This document shows, one piece after another, positions 43,511 through 53,300 of a stretch of DNA of 64,000 nucleotides. The translations under genes and the position numbers were made by a program. The DNA comes from JAADJA01 sp963840975 (GTDB lineage: Bacteria; Bacteroidota; Bacteroidia; Bacteroidales; JAADJA01), in the NCBI GenBank assembly GCA_963840975.1, contig CAWJBC010000002.1, positions 310,001-374,000 of the forward strand, given 5' to 3'. The notes under the pieces were generated by a model. The model did no database searches. It saw nothing but the letters and a program-made list of their open reading frames with translations, and was not told the DNA's origin. The stretch's first letter is position 1, and every line of letters begins with the position of its first letter.

Positions 43511-44122
43511 ATGGAATTCAAATTATTTCTCAGCAGCATGGTAGCGATATTTGCGCTGGTAAACCCGGTGCACAAAATATTGGTGATCACTTCGCTGCAG
43601 TCGCAATTTTCGGAAAAAGAGCTCAGGTATATTACCTATAAATCCTCCCTGACCGCACTCATCATTCTTATTTTTTTCCTTTTCCTTGGCGAATTAATTT
43701 TTACGTATGTATTCCATATCCAACTGTATGCTTTTAAAATTACCTGCGGGATTGTCCTGGTTTTCAACGGACTTTCAGGCCTGCAAAAAGGTGTTTTCCT
43801 GAAGGTTGATGAAAACATCAAAATTGCCGATCTCACGGCTGTTCCGATTGCCATGCCTATGATCGCAGGACCGGCAACCATCACGGCAGCCGTCACATTT
43901 CCATCCCACTAAGGCAGGCTGATTACCATCCTGTCCATTGTGGTCGCTCTGGCACTTAATCTTCTTCTGATGCTCAATGCCAAAAGGATCGGCAATGTAC
44001 TGACCAAATATAATTTCATGAATGCACTGATCAGGATAACCGGATTGATCGTTGCGACCATCGGCCTGCAGATGGCCTTTGACGGAATAACAAATTACAT
44101 CAGCACCCTGAACGGTATCTAA
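43511..44122 (+). pseudogene. MarC family membrane protein gene with an internal TAA
   Basis: A 204-codon frame with the MarC pattern: MVAIFALVNPVHKILVITSL at the start, the repeated halves with GIVLVFNGLSGLQKG, VPIAMPMIAGPATITAA, then after the stop GRLITILSIVVALALN and FMNALIRITGLIVATIGLQMAFDGI. Codon 134 is TAA (43910-43912) and the frame continues unchanged on both sides. Relatives have a Ser-x-Tyr-Gly-like stretch here, so TAC or TAT to TAA is the likely change. It may be a genuine nonsense mutation or an error. MarC proteins are multi-pass membrane proteins of unsettled function. Confidence 0.82.
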
Positions 44123-44221
44123 ATGCAAAGCCATACTATTCTCACTTTCATCAGTGAATGAATCAGTACAACCCTGATACATATTAAGAAATAAACTTTA
44201 AAACGATTGAATACCGGATGC

Positions 44222-45466
44222 CTAATTTTCCCTGGCAAGCCAAAGCGCAGGATTGAGAAGCGTTTTTCCCTGCCATAATTCGAAATGTAGTTCGGTTTTA
44301 TTGTCTTTCGCATCGGTATTGATGTTTCCGATTTCCTGCCTGGTAGTAACCTTATCGCCTTTCTGTACAAATACCTCCGAAAGGTTGGAATAAACCGAAA
44401 GAAACTCTCCGTGGCGTATCATGATCACATAATTGTAGTTGGGAATGGACATCACACGGGTAACTTCCCCGTCGAATATAGCGCGGGCTTTTGAATCCTT
44501 GTCAGTTAGAATATCAATGCCGTTGTTTTTGGTGATCACATTTTTCAGTACCGGATGCGGGTGCTCACCGAAAGTAGATGAAACGATCCCTCTTTCGAGG
44601 GGCCAGGGAAGTACGCCCTTATTCAGGTTAAAATCGGTAGAAAGCTTAACTTCACTGGGAGTCAGATCGAAACTTCCCGTTTTGGTTGTACCGGTTTTTT
44701 TGGATGCAGCATTGATTTCCTCAGCAATGATCTTTTCGATTTCCTTTTGCAATTTTTTGGCGGCTTTTTCCTTCTCCTTTATCGTAACCAACAACTGTTT
44801 CTCTTTTTTATTCAGCTCTGTGATGGCTTTACCCTGCTGAGTTTTTTCAGTATTTAGCTTATTGCGCTCCGATTCAATTAAGCGGAGCAGTTCAACCTTA
44901 GCTAACTTTAAATTTTCGAGGTCTATCAGCTTTTTATTAATTTCTTCCCTGGTCTGATCAATGAGTTTTACCTGATCTTTACGGTAGGAGGAATATTGCT
45001 GAAAATACTTTAATCGTTTATATGCCTGGTTGAAATCGGCAGCCGAAAATATAAACATCAGCTTATCGTATGAACTCTTGTTTTTATAAGCGTAATAGAT
45101 CATTGAAGCGTATTCTTCTTTCAACTTGACCAGCTCATCATTCAAATCGGTTAACCTTTGATTGCTTAGGTCAATCTGTTCATTCACTGCCGATATTTCA
45201 GCATTAATGTTTTGAATCAGCTTTTCACGTGTTGAAATTTGCTTCCTGATGATGACAAGTTGATTGAGGGTGGTTTCCTGCGATTTTTTAGTTTCATCAA
45301 GCAGTCTTGAATTGTATTTGATTTCCTCTTCAATTTTTTGTTTATCCTTTTCAAGGCTGGTTTTTTTATCCTGCGAATAAACCAGACCGGACGATAAGAG
45401 CAGCAGTATTTGCAGGATTAGCAAACCATTCAAACGTCGAAATAAATTTACTGTCAGGGAAGTCAT
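44222..45466 (-). CDS. EnvC-like murein hydrolase activator (LytM domain, coiled coil)
   Basis: A 414-residue periplasmic protein with a signal peptide (to about GLVYSQ), a long charged coiled coil (about residues 30-240, many Lys, Glu and Leu heptads), a linker with KTGTTKTGSFDL, and a LytM/peptidase M23 domain (about 290-410). Catalytic LytM zinc sites use an H-x(n)-D and an H-x-H. Here the first His is Asn (NNGIDI) and the last motif is LHFEL, so the site is degenerate, as in EnvC activators that stimulate amidases during division. It is last in the run from flippase to EnvC, 36 bases after the DUF4292 gene. Confidence 0.88.
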   Translation of the reverse strand: MTSLTVNLFRRLNGLLILQILLLLSSGLVYSQDKKTSLEKDKQKIEEEIKYNSRLLDETKKSQETTLNQLVIIRKQISTREKLIQNINAEISAVNEQIDLSNQRLTDLNDELVKLKEEYASMIYYAYKNKSSYDKLMFIFSAADFNQAYKRLKYFQQYSSYRKDQVKLIDQTREEINKKLIDLENLKLAKVELLRLIESERNKLNTEKTQQGKAITELNKKEKQLLVTIKEKEKAAKKLQKEIEKIIAEEINAASKKTGTTKTGSFDLTPSEVKLSTDFNLNKGVLPWPLERGIVSSTFGEHPHPVLKNVITKNNGIDILTDKDSKARAIFDGEVTRVMSIPNYNYVIMIRHGEFLSVYSNLSEVFVQKGDKVTTRQEIGNINTDAKDNKTELHFELWQGKTLLNPALWLAREN

Positions 45467-45502
45467 AGTATAATCAAAACCAGAAAATTCAAAAATACAT
45501 GA

Positions 45503-46348
45503 TTATTGGATTCGTTCATACTTATCCGAAATTTTAAACGGGAATTCCTGGGGTTCATCCATTGCGATTCTGTTATAATCCAGATCAACCTGAATAGGCT
45601 TATCGGCCATTAGATCGAAGAGTATCCTGTGAGGAAACAATTGTCCAGCGAGGGATTGAAATTCGGAATAGGTGGCATCGAGCTTTTTGTTTTCCTTTTT
45701 AACCTCTTTTATCTTCATCTGGGTGATCTTAAATGTCTCTGGGTCAAGAAAAATATTTTGGATGTAAATCCGCTCCTCATCTTCTCTTGTTTTTACATAT
45801 TTTTTTAGTTTTTGCCTGCCTGCCGTTACAAGGTGATATTCCTTGCTGTCGTAAGTTGCTCTGAACTTCCCGTCTTCGTAATACGTAAGATCATTTCCCA
45901 ATAGCAGGGTTTGAAAAACATCGTAATCTATGTTTGCATCCAGAAACGTATTCACCTTTGTATAATCGCCCGTGAAATAGGTCTTGTTGATCCGGTTAAT
46001 AAACTTTACGCTATCATTAGTGATCATAAGCCTTGCCATTTCAATTCCAAGTGCCGGCGAAAGAGTCAACCAGATAATACTGTCTTTCTTCATGCGTACC
46101 TGCCCGGTTACGGATGTTTTCTTTTTGTCAATGATCAGGTCAAGACTGAATTTTGCAGAAAACCACTCAAACTTTATTTCATTTTCCTTGAGTTTGGTAA
46201 ACAGATAATCTGCGCCATATTCTTTCAGCGGACTTTTGATGGTTTTTCGGGTGGATTCGCATGAGATCATACTAAAAGAAAGGGCGATCAGAAAAAAAAT
46301 GGAAACCTTACCATTCCGCGTTGAAATAAGCAGAAATAAGCGACGCAT
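45503..46348 (-). CDS. DUF4292 family lipoprotein
   Basis: A 281-residue lipoprotein: signal with a lipobox at FSMISC after a hydrophobic stretch (SIFFLIALSFS), then the DUF4292 pattern FEWFSAKFSLDLIIDKKK, VRMKKDSIIWLTLSPALGIEMARLMITNDSVKFINR, FQTLLLGND and a LolA/LppX-like set of strands to the end. The fold is expected to bind lipid or act in outer-membrane biogenesis; function not proved. I prefer ATG 46348; an upstream in-frame TTG at 46384 is possible. It lies between the TPR lipoprotein and EnvC in a run with gaps of 36-43 bases, an order that recurs in Bacteroidota. Confidence 0.85.
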   Translation of the reverse strand: MRRLFLLISTRNGKVSIFFLIALSFSMISCESTRKTIKSPLKEYGADYLFTKLKENEIKFEWFSAKFSLDLIIDKKKTSVTGQVRMKKDSIIWLTLSPALGIEMARLMITNDSVKFINRINKTYFTGDYTKVNTFLDANIDYDVFQTLLLGNDLTYYEDGKFRATYDSKEYHLVTAGRQKLKKYVKTREDEERIYIQNIFLDPETFKITQMKIKEVKKENKKLDATYSEFQSLAGQLFPHRILFDLMADKPIQVDLDYNRIAMDEPQEFPFKISDKYERIQ

Positions 46349-46427
46349 CAGGTTTAATTTATGGTAAGGCGGGTTCCTTTTCAATTGTTTAACTTTTCAT
46401 GAAAAATAGTCAAATTATTTGAGATTC

Positions 46428-48164
46428 TCACTCGACCAGTTTTTTCTGTTCAATTTTTTTCTCAAGTAAATCAGATCCTTTACCTTTTTCCTGCGCCCTG
46501 AGCCAGTATTGATAAGCTCCATCAAAGTCGCCCAATTTCCACAATACATCGCCATAATGTTCAAGGATTACGGCACCGGCTCCAGCTTCATCTTCAAGGG
46601 CTTTTCCAATCCAAATTTTGGCTTCATCATACTTGCCCATCTGATACAGCACCCAGCCATAAGTGTCCTGGTTTGCCGAACTGTTGGGTTTAAGTTCCGT
46701 CGCCCGCTTTGCCATATCTTCAGCCTTTTCAAGATTTTCGTTGCGCAACGAAAGGTAATAAGCATAATTATTCAATACATAGTCGTGATCAGGATCGAGT
46801 TTTAAAACCTTCTCATAGGCTTCATCCGATTTGACATTATCCTTAAGCTGGTTATAAGCATCACCCAGGTATGCGTAAAACTGAACTTCCATCAGCACGT
46901 TGTTGATCACCAGGTTAAGACCTTCCTTCAGAACATCCACGCACTTTTCCCATTCTTTCTTTTGGTAATAAGCGCCTCCGGTAAAGAGGAAGGGTAGGGG
47001 CTGCTCCGGAAATAATTCCATCGCCAGCTTGCTGTCGTTAAACAGTGCATCCTGATCTTCCATCTGAGAGTCGGTGAATAATAGCTGTTCCCATACGAGG
47101 TATTTACTGCTGTCAATGGCGATCACTTTTCTGAAAATATCTCTTGCCTCGGCATACTGTTTATCCTGGTAAAGAAAGTCGCCATACATCGAAAAAGCCT
47201 TGGGATCGTTGGGATGTGTTTGGATTAAAATCTCCGACAATTCCAGTGCCTGATCCTTTAAGTCGGAATAGATTTCGGCAACGGTATAATAATTAAGTAA
47301 AATCTGAATCTTGGAATCTATGTCAAGGCCGGGATTGGCAAATCCGGTTTTTAACTCTTTGAAAGCTTTTTCAGGTTGTCCCTGTTTCTTGTAAAAATCG
47401 GCGAGGGATATATGAACATAGGGATTGGTTGGGTCAATTTCTATAATTTTTTGGTAGGCTTTCTGTGCTTTGTCTTCCAACCCATTTGCAAGACATAATT
47501 CAGCCAGAATCGCATAATATTTGCTTTCGGTCGGAAACTGTGTGCAGAGTTTTTCCACTTCCTCAATCGCTTTATTGATCTGACGGTACTGAAGGTAAAT
47601 ACTTTGCTTTTTTATTGATACCTCTTCAGTAATTCCAATTTTCGCTTCCAGGTTATCATAAACTTTGATAGCTTCGTCTGATTTTCCGTCTAACAGATAT
47701 GTTACCGCCAACTCATTATAATAATCAAGATTAAAGGGTTTGGCTTCAATTAGATTTTTATAAACCTTAACAGCATCATCATATCTTTCGAACGAATTGA
47801 GCAGGTTCCCATAAAGCTCAAGATAATAAACATTGGCAGGATTTATTGCAGAGGCCCGTTCGGCCAAAATCAGTGCTTTTTCAGGATTGTGCTGCGTCAG
47901 GCTGATCTGCGCCAATTCGTACATTGAAGCATCGTCCATAGGATTCATCTCCAGACATTTTTCGAACAGATTCGCAGCCTCTGTAAAATTACCGAGAATT
48001 TTCTGCTTGTTAGCATCAATAAAAATCTCTGAATTATCTTTTACAACAGCGGATTTCTGATTTGCCGGAATGTCCTTCCGGGCAGCAACAGACGCCTCTT
48101 TGGTTTTGCATCCGAAAAAAAACAGACCGGACAGCAAGAGAAATATTGGGATGTATTTGTTCAT
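46428..48164 (-). CDS. TPR-repeat lipoprotein
   Basis: A 578-residue lipoprotein with a signal ending in FFGC (Cys near 19), then about twelve TPR units across almost the whole protein. Clear examples are ASMYELAQISLTQHNPEKALILAERASAINP and DHDYVLNNYAYYLSLRNENLEKAEDMAKRATEL. ATG 48164 is used; the codon before it is TTG. Located in the periplasm facing the outer or inner membrane, it probably scaffolds complexes. Its place before the DUF4292 lipoprotein and EnvC is a recurring arrangement in the phylum, which suggests a role in cell-envelope assembly (inference). Confidence 0.87.
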   Translation of the reverse strand: MNKYIPIFLLLSGLFFFGCKTKEASVAARKDIPANQKSAVVKDNSEIFIDANKQKILGNFTEAANLFEKCLEMNPMDDASMYELAQISLTQHNPEKALILAERASAINPANVYYLELYGNLLNSFERYDDAVKVYKNLIEAKPFNLDYYNELAVTYLLDGKSDEAIKVYDNLEAKIGITEEVSIKKQSIYLQYRQINKAIEEVEKLCTQFPTESKYYAILAELCLANGLEDKAQKAYQKIIEIDPTNPYVHISLADFYKKQGQPEKAFKELKTGFANPGLDIDSKIQILLNYYTVAEIYSDLKDQALELSEILIQTHPNDPKAFSMYGDFLYQDKQYAEARDIFRKVIAIDSSKYLVWEQLLFTDSQMEDQDALFNDSKLAMELFPEQPLPFLFTGGAYYQKKEWEKCVDVLKEGLNLVINNVLMEVQFYAYLGDAYNQLKDNVKSDEAYEKVLKLDPDHDYVLNNYAYYLSLRNENLEKAEDMAKRATELKPNSSANQDTYGWVLYQMGKYDEAKIWIGKALEDEAGAGAVILEHYGDVLWKLGDFDGAYQYWLRAQEKGKGSDLLEKKIEQKKLVE

Positions 48165-48202
48165 CAATTATTCTGAACCTATCTTATGAATTTATATTTG
48201 AT

Positions 48203-48637
48203 TTATAGGGTTCCCGTGCTTCCAAAACCACCCGCTCCGCGATTTGTTTCGACCAATTCCTCAACTTCGAGCCATTCGGCTTGTTCGTGACGGGCTATGA
48301 TCATTTGAGCAATGCGCTCCCCATCGTTGATGATAAAATCTTCAGTTGAGATATTCGCAAGGATGATCTTAATTTCGCCGCGATAATCGGCATCAATGGT
48401 GCCTGGTGAATTCAACAACGTAATCCCCTTTTTTATGGCAAGTCCGCTTCTGGGTCTGATTTGAGCTTCAAAACCAACCGGCAACTCAATGAACAAACCT
48501 GTCGGAATCAAAGCCCTTTGCAAGGGTTTTAATAAAAAGGGTTCATCCAGGTTCGCCCGCAAATCCATTCCTGCTGATGAGGAAGTTTCATAGTTGGGCA
48601 ATGAATGCCTGGAAGTATTTACAATTTTGATTTTCAT
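48203..48637 (-). CDS. dut: deoxyuridine 5'-triphosphate nucleotidohydrolase
   Basis: A 144-residue trimeric dUTPase that hydrolyses dUTP to dUMP and pyrophosphate, keeping uracil out of DNA and supplying dTMP synthesis. All five motifs are visible: AGMDLRAN (motif 1), PRSGLA (motif 2), NSPGTIDADYRGEI (motif 3), GERIAQMII (motif 4) and the C-terminal RGAGGFGSTG (motif 5). Length is typical. It is followed by the TPR lipoprotein gene 38 bases downstream. Confidence 0.96.
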   Translation of the reverse strand: MKIKIVNTSRHSLPNYETSSSAGMDLRANLDEPFLLKPLQRALIPTGLFIELPVGFEAQIRPRSGLAIKKGITLLNSPGTIDADYRGEIKIILANISTEDFIINDGERIAQMIIARHEQAEWLEVEELVETNRGAGGFGSTGTL

Positions 48638-48724
48638 TTGACAACATATTTCAAAAGGAACGCAAAAGTAGATAAAATGTTAAAAAGGATAAGTTAATTC
48701 TTCATAAAAGCATGATTGGAAATA

Positions 48725-50218
48725 CTATTTCGCCGGTTTGCTGAAAAGTCTCCTTTCCTTGTAATATACCACGGCCATGAAAATTAACAGAAGTGCGGTA
48801 TTGAAAAATATTTTGTAAAAAACTTGTTGTATTTGAGGCAAAAGACTTATTGAATAAATTACCAATGCGACCATAGAATAGAAAAATATTTTCTTCCATT
48901 CATATTGGATCGGATAAAATTTCTTTCCCCAATAATACGAAAGCCACATCATAACAGCATAGGCGATCAATCTTCCCCATGCAGCGCCTGCGTAACTAAA
49001 AACCGGGACAAGCAGCACATTGAGCAAAATAGTAATTACGGAACCAATGATGGCAATGTAGGCTCCATATTTTGTTAAATCATTGAGTTTGTACCAAAAC
49101 GATAAGTTGAAAAAGATACCCAGAAAAATGTTGGCGATCAGTACTACGGGCACGATGAATAAACCTTCCCAGTAATCAGGTCCGATAAAATACTTGAAAG
49201 CATCAATGTACAAGAGGATAACCAGGAAAATTATCCATCCAAAAATGACAAAATACTTCAAAACGTCAGCATAAATCTGTGTTGCCTTTGAATCCTTTGC
49301 ATGAGAAAAGAAAAAAGGTTCGGCAGCATACCTGAACATTTGTATAAACAATGTCATCAATACCGCTAACTTAAAATTAGCCCCGTAAATACCAAGTTCC
49401 CGCATGATATAACCATTGGCATCAACAACTCCATCAGGTATTCGGGCAAGGTATTTAAAAACTATTTTATCAGAAACTTCATTGATCATTCCGGCTATGG
49501 CGACAATAAGCAAAGGGAAAGCATAAACAAGCATTCGTTTAAGCAGGGGAAAATCCAAATTCAATTTTATTCTGAACAATTGGGGAGTCAAAAGCAACAT
49601 ACATACAACACTTGAAATCAGGGTTGAAATAAATATAAAGCCAACTTTGTATTCGGGATTATAAAAAAATAACAGCGGCGAATCAGGGTTGGTTTTATAA
49701 AGGTAATCGCAAAACCATATAAAATAAAGGTTCAACGAAAGATTGACAATAACCGAAATAATTTTAATTGCTGAAAACCGAATGGGTTTGTTTTGCTGCC
49801 TCAGGTAGGCAAACTGAATCGCTGTAAAAGAATCAACTGCAACGATAACGGCAGCCAACAATATATAGTCATAGTGATCGGAATATTGGAGAAAACCGGA
49901 AATCGGTACAATGAAAATAAATACGATGAGAATAAAAAAAGATGAAAAAAAGAAACTCCCAATTAACGCCGTGCTGAAAACTTTGTCTGGATTACCTTCT
50001 TTTTCAGCATGTCTGAAAAAAGATGTTTCCATCCCACCAAGCAGGACGACGAAAAAAAAGGCAATATAAGCAGACAGTTCAGTTGTAATTCCATACTCAA
50101 ACTCACTGAGTAAACCATGAGTATAAAGGGGGACCAGCAAATAATTCAGGAATCGGGGAACAATTGTCCCCAAGCCGTAAACGGCTGTTTGGCCAGCAAG
50201 TTTCTTTAAAGGGTTCAA
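48725..50218 (-). CDS. polysaccharide biosynthesis flippase (Wzx/MATE-like)
   Basis: A 497-residue membrane transporter with about 14 hydrophobic helices. The start region MNPLKKLAGQTAVYGLGTIVPRFLNYLLVPLYT with TTG at 50218 is typical of this family; a longer in-frame extension to a TTG at 50266 is less likely. LLVPLYTHGLLSEFEYG, ETSFFRHAEKEG and AAWGRLIAYAVMMWLSYYWG fit the oligosaccharide flippase group that exports lipid-linked sugar repeats. It leads a minus-strand run that continues with dut after 87 bases. Substrate unknown. Confidence 0.88.
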   Translation of the reverse strand: MNPLKKLAGQTAVYGLGTIVPRFLNYLLVPLYTHGLLSEFEYGITTELSAYIAFFFVVLLGGMETSFFRHAEKEGNPDKVFSTALIGSFFFSSFFILIVFIFIVPISGFLQYSDHYDYILLAAVIVAVDSFTAIQFAYLRQQNKPIRFSAIKIISVIVNLSLNLYFIWFCDYLYKTNPDSPLLFFYNPEYKVGFIFISTLISSVVCMLLLTPQLFRIKLNLDFPLLKRMLVYAFPLLIVAIAGMINEVSDKIVFKYLARIPDGVVDANGYIMRELGIYGANFKLAVLMTLFIQMFRYAAEPFFFSHAKDSKATQIYADVLKYFVIFGWIIFLVILLYIDAFKYFIGPDYWEGLFIVPVVLIANIFLGIFFNLSFWYKLNDLTKYGAYIAIIGSVITILLNVLLVPVFSYAGAAWGRLIAYAVMMWLSYYWGKKFYPIQYEWKKIFFYSMVALVIYSISLLPQIQQVFYKIFFNTALLLIFMAVVYYKERRLFSKPAK

Positions 50219-50395
50219 TACTGAATTTTCAACAGTAATTCGTACAAAAATAACAATTTGTTTCAATTGCCAATCGGAGTTTCAGTTCTGAAATAAAATG
50301 GTAATAATTTCAACAAAATACGCTACCTATTCATATTCAATATAAATTATGTCTTTGGTTTGGTACAAATTCAAAAAGTGTTTTAAATTAGCCGG

Positions 50396-53300
50396 ATGAT
50401 TAATTCAGGTAGTTTAAATATATCTGCATTTATCAATATGTCAGGTTATCAACAAAAATTATATCGTATGTGTAAACTTTACAAATTATCCGTATTACTG
50501 GCTGTTTTATGCTGTTTTCAGTCAGCCCGGGCGCAGGAAATCAATTATTCCGATAGCTGGGGAAGTCAGGGTTTCACCCTTGAAACACAAAAAAGCAATG
50601 GCGTTTCCATTAATTATTCATTAACTGGGATTTCACTTGAAGATGTGGCTATAAATGGGGAGTCGTTAAAATCGGTGAAGGTTTCCGGTATTTTTTTACC
50701 CAATGATGAAGGCGCGCCAGATTTAGCAGGGACGGGAAGATTTATTGCTATTCCGCTAGGTGCTACAGCAACAGTAAAAGTGATCGCATCCCGAACCGAA
50801 ACTATTAAGGATGTGAACATAGCCCCGGCGCCACGCATCCCACTCGACACGGATGATGGTCCTTTGTTTTATGAAAAAAATCAAAAAATCTTTTCAAAAA
50901 ATGCTTTCTATCCCGAAGAACCGGTAAAACTCTCAGAACAAATGAAACTCAGGGGTGTTGATGTAGTGATACTTGGAATTACTCCATTCCAGTATAACCC
51001 TGTTACCAAAGAACTGATCATTTACCGGGATTTAAAAATTGAAGTCACCTTTGAAGGGGGTAGCGGATATGTTGGTGAAGATCGTTTGAGAAGCCGGTGG
51101 TGGGATCCGATTATTCAGGATGCTGTCATCAATCCTGCTTTCATCCCGGAAATTGATTACAGTAAAAAATCCGGCTCGGCTAAAACGCCCGATTATGAAT
51201 ATGTCATTATTATTCCCAACGACCCCGTTTTTGTTCAATGGGCTGATACCATTAAAAACTGGAGGACTCTTCAGGGAATCAAAACTGGAATCGTAAAAAC
51301 TACGGATATCGGTGGCAATACAGTTGCTGCAATCGAAGCCTACGTTGACAATGCCTACAATACCTGGGATATTCCTCCGGCTGCTGTTTTATTATTGGGT
51401 GACTATGGCACTGGTACAGCCGGCATCAATTCTCATTTATATACTCACCCGGCAGGCTATCCTGATTTTGCCTCAGACAATAAATATGCAGATGTGAATG
51501 GTGATGAGCTTCCAGATATTGCATTTGCAAGGATCACAGCCAATAATGCATCTCAGCTTCAGGTTATGATCTCCAAATTCCTGAACAATGAAAGAAACCC
51601 GCCCACAGATCCGAATTTTTATAATTACCCCATCACTGCTTTGGGTTGGCAAACCGAGCGATGGTTTCAAATATGCTCAGAGGTAGTCGGTGGATTCTGG
51701 AAAAATGTACAGGGAAAAAATCCGGTTCGTATCAATGCTATTTACAGCGGTACTCCCGGATCGGTTTGGTCAACAGCAACCAATACACAGCAAGTAGTTG
51801 ATTACTTCGGGCCCAGCGGATTAGGATATATTCCCACTCTTCCATCAACTTTAGGGGGCTGGAGCGGAGGAACACCTTCGGACGTGGTGAATGCAATTAA
51901 TAATGGTTCATTTATGCTTCAGCACAGGGATCATGGTTTTTATGAAGGCTGGGGAGAACCGGCATTTACTTCCACTTACATAAGTTCACTTACAAATGTA
52001 AATAACAAACTGCCATTTGTTTTTTCAATCAATTGTCAAACCGGAGCGTACCATAATACATCCGAATGTTTTGCTGAAAAATTTCATCGCTATACTTATG
52101 GCGGTCAGAACAGCGGTGCATTAGGACTGATTGCCGCTACCGAAGTATCGTATTCTTTCGTGAACGATGCTTATGTCTGGGGATTGTTTGATAACCTCTG
52201 GACTAACTTTATGCCAGCTTATGGAACCAATCCGGCCTCCAGGGATATTTTACCCGCCTTCGGAAATTCTGCAGGAAAAAACTTTTTATATCAAACCTCC
52301 TGGCCATATAATACCGGGGACAAATTAGTTACCTACCGTTTATTTCATCATCACGGCGATGCGTTTATGACAGTATATTCTGAAGTGCCACAAAACCTTA
52401 CGGTAAACCATGCTACAGCTTTATTGGGGGGAACCTCCTCATTTACAGTTACAGCCAATAGCGGCTCTTTCATAGCCTTGACGGTAAACGGGGAAATCAT
52501 TGCGACTGCCAATGGTACAGGGTCACCAGTAGTAATGACAATTGCACCACAAACTCCAGGTTCAAATATGATTGTCACTATAACAAAGCAAAATTATTTT
52601 AGATATTCGGCAACAGTAGCGATAATACCACCGACCGGACCTTATGTTTCCTATGAGTCTCATTCTTTGAATGACCAGTCGGGAAACAATAATGGGTTAG
52701 CTGATTTCGGAGAATCCATTTTATTAAACACAACGGTTAAAAACCTGGGAAGCGAAACTGCCAATAATGTGACCGCTTTGTTGATTTGTTCTGATCCATT
52801 CATCACATTATCCGATCCTAATCAAAACTATGGAACAATCGCCGCTGGCGCCTCATCAACTATCAATGGTTCATTTGGATTTAATGTCGCTTCAAATGTT
52901 CCGGATGGACATGTTTATAACTTTGAATTACAGGTTTCGGGTTCAACTGATGATATATGGACTTCCTATTTTAGCATAACCGCCAATGCACCTCTTCTTG
53001 ATCCGAGTGTCGGTTTGACCATCAATGATGCAACAGGCGGCAACGGTAATGGTCGTCTCGATCCGGGAGAAACCGCCACTATTACTGCTGTTGTTGAAAA
53101 CAATGGTCACAGTCTTTCTCCTTCAGTTTCTGCTGTTTTGACCACTGTTTCGCCCTACATCACCATCAATGCGGGTAGCGATGCCCTGGGTCAGATTGCA
53201 GCAGGTGGCTCCGCCTCCGCTGACTTCAATATCACCTGCTCTGCTTCCACACCTGTGGGGCAATCGGTTGACCTGGCGATGGCGGTTGATGCCGGAAATT

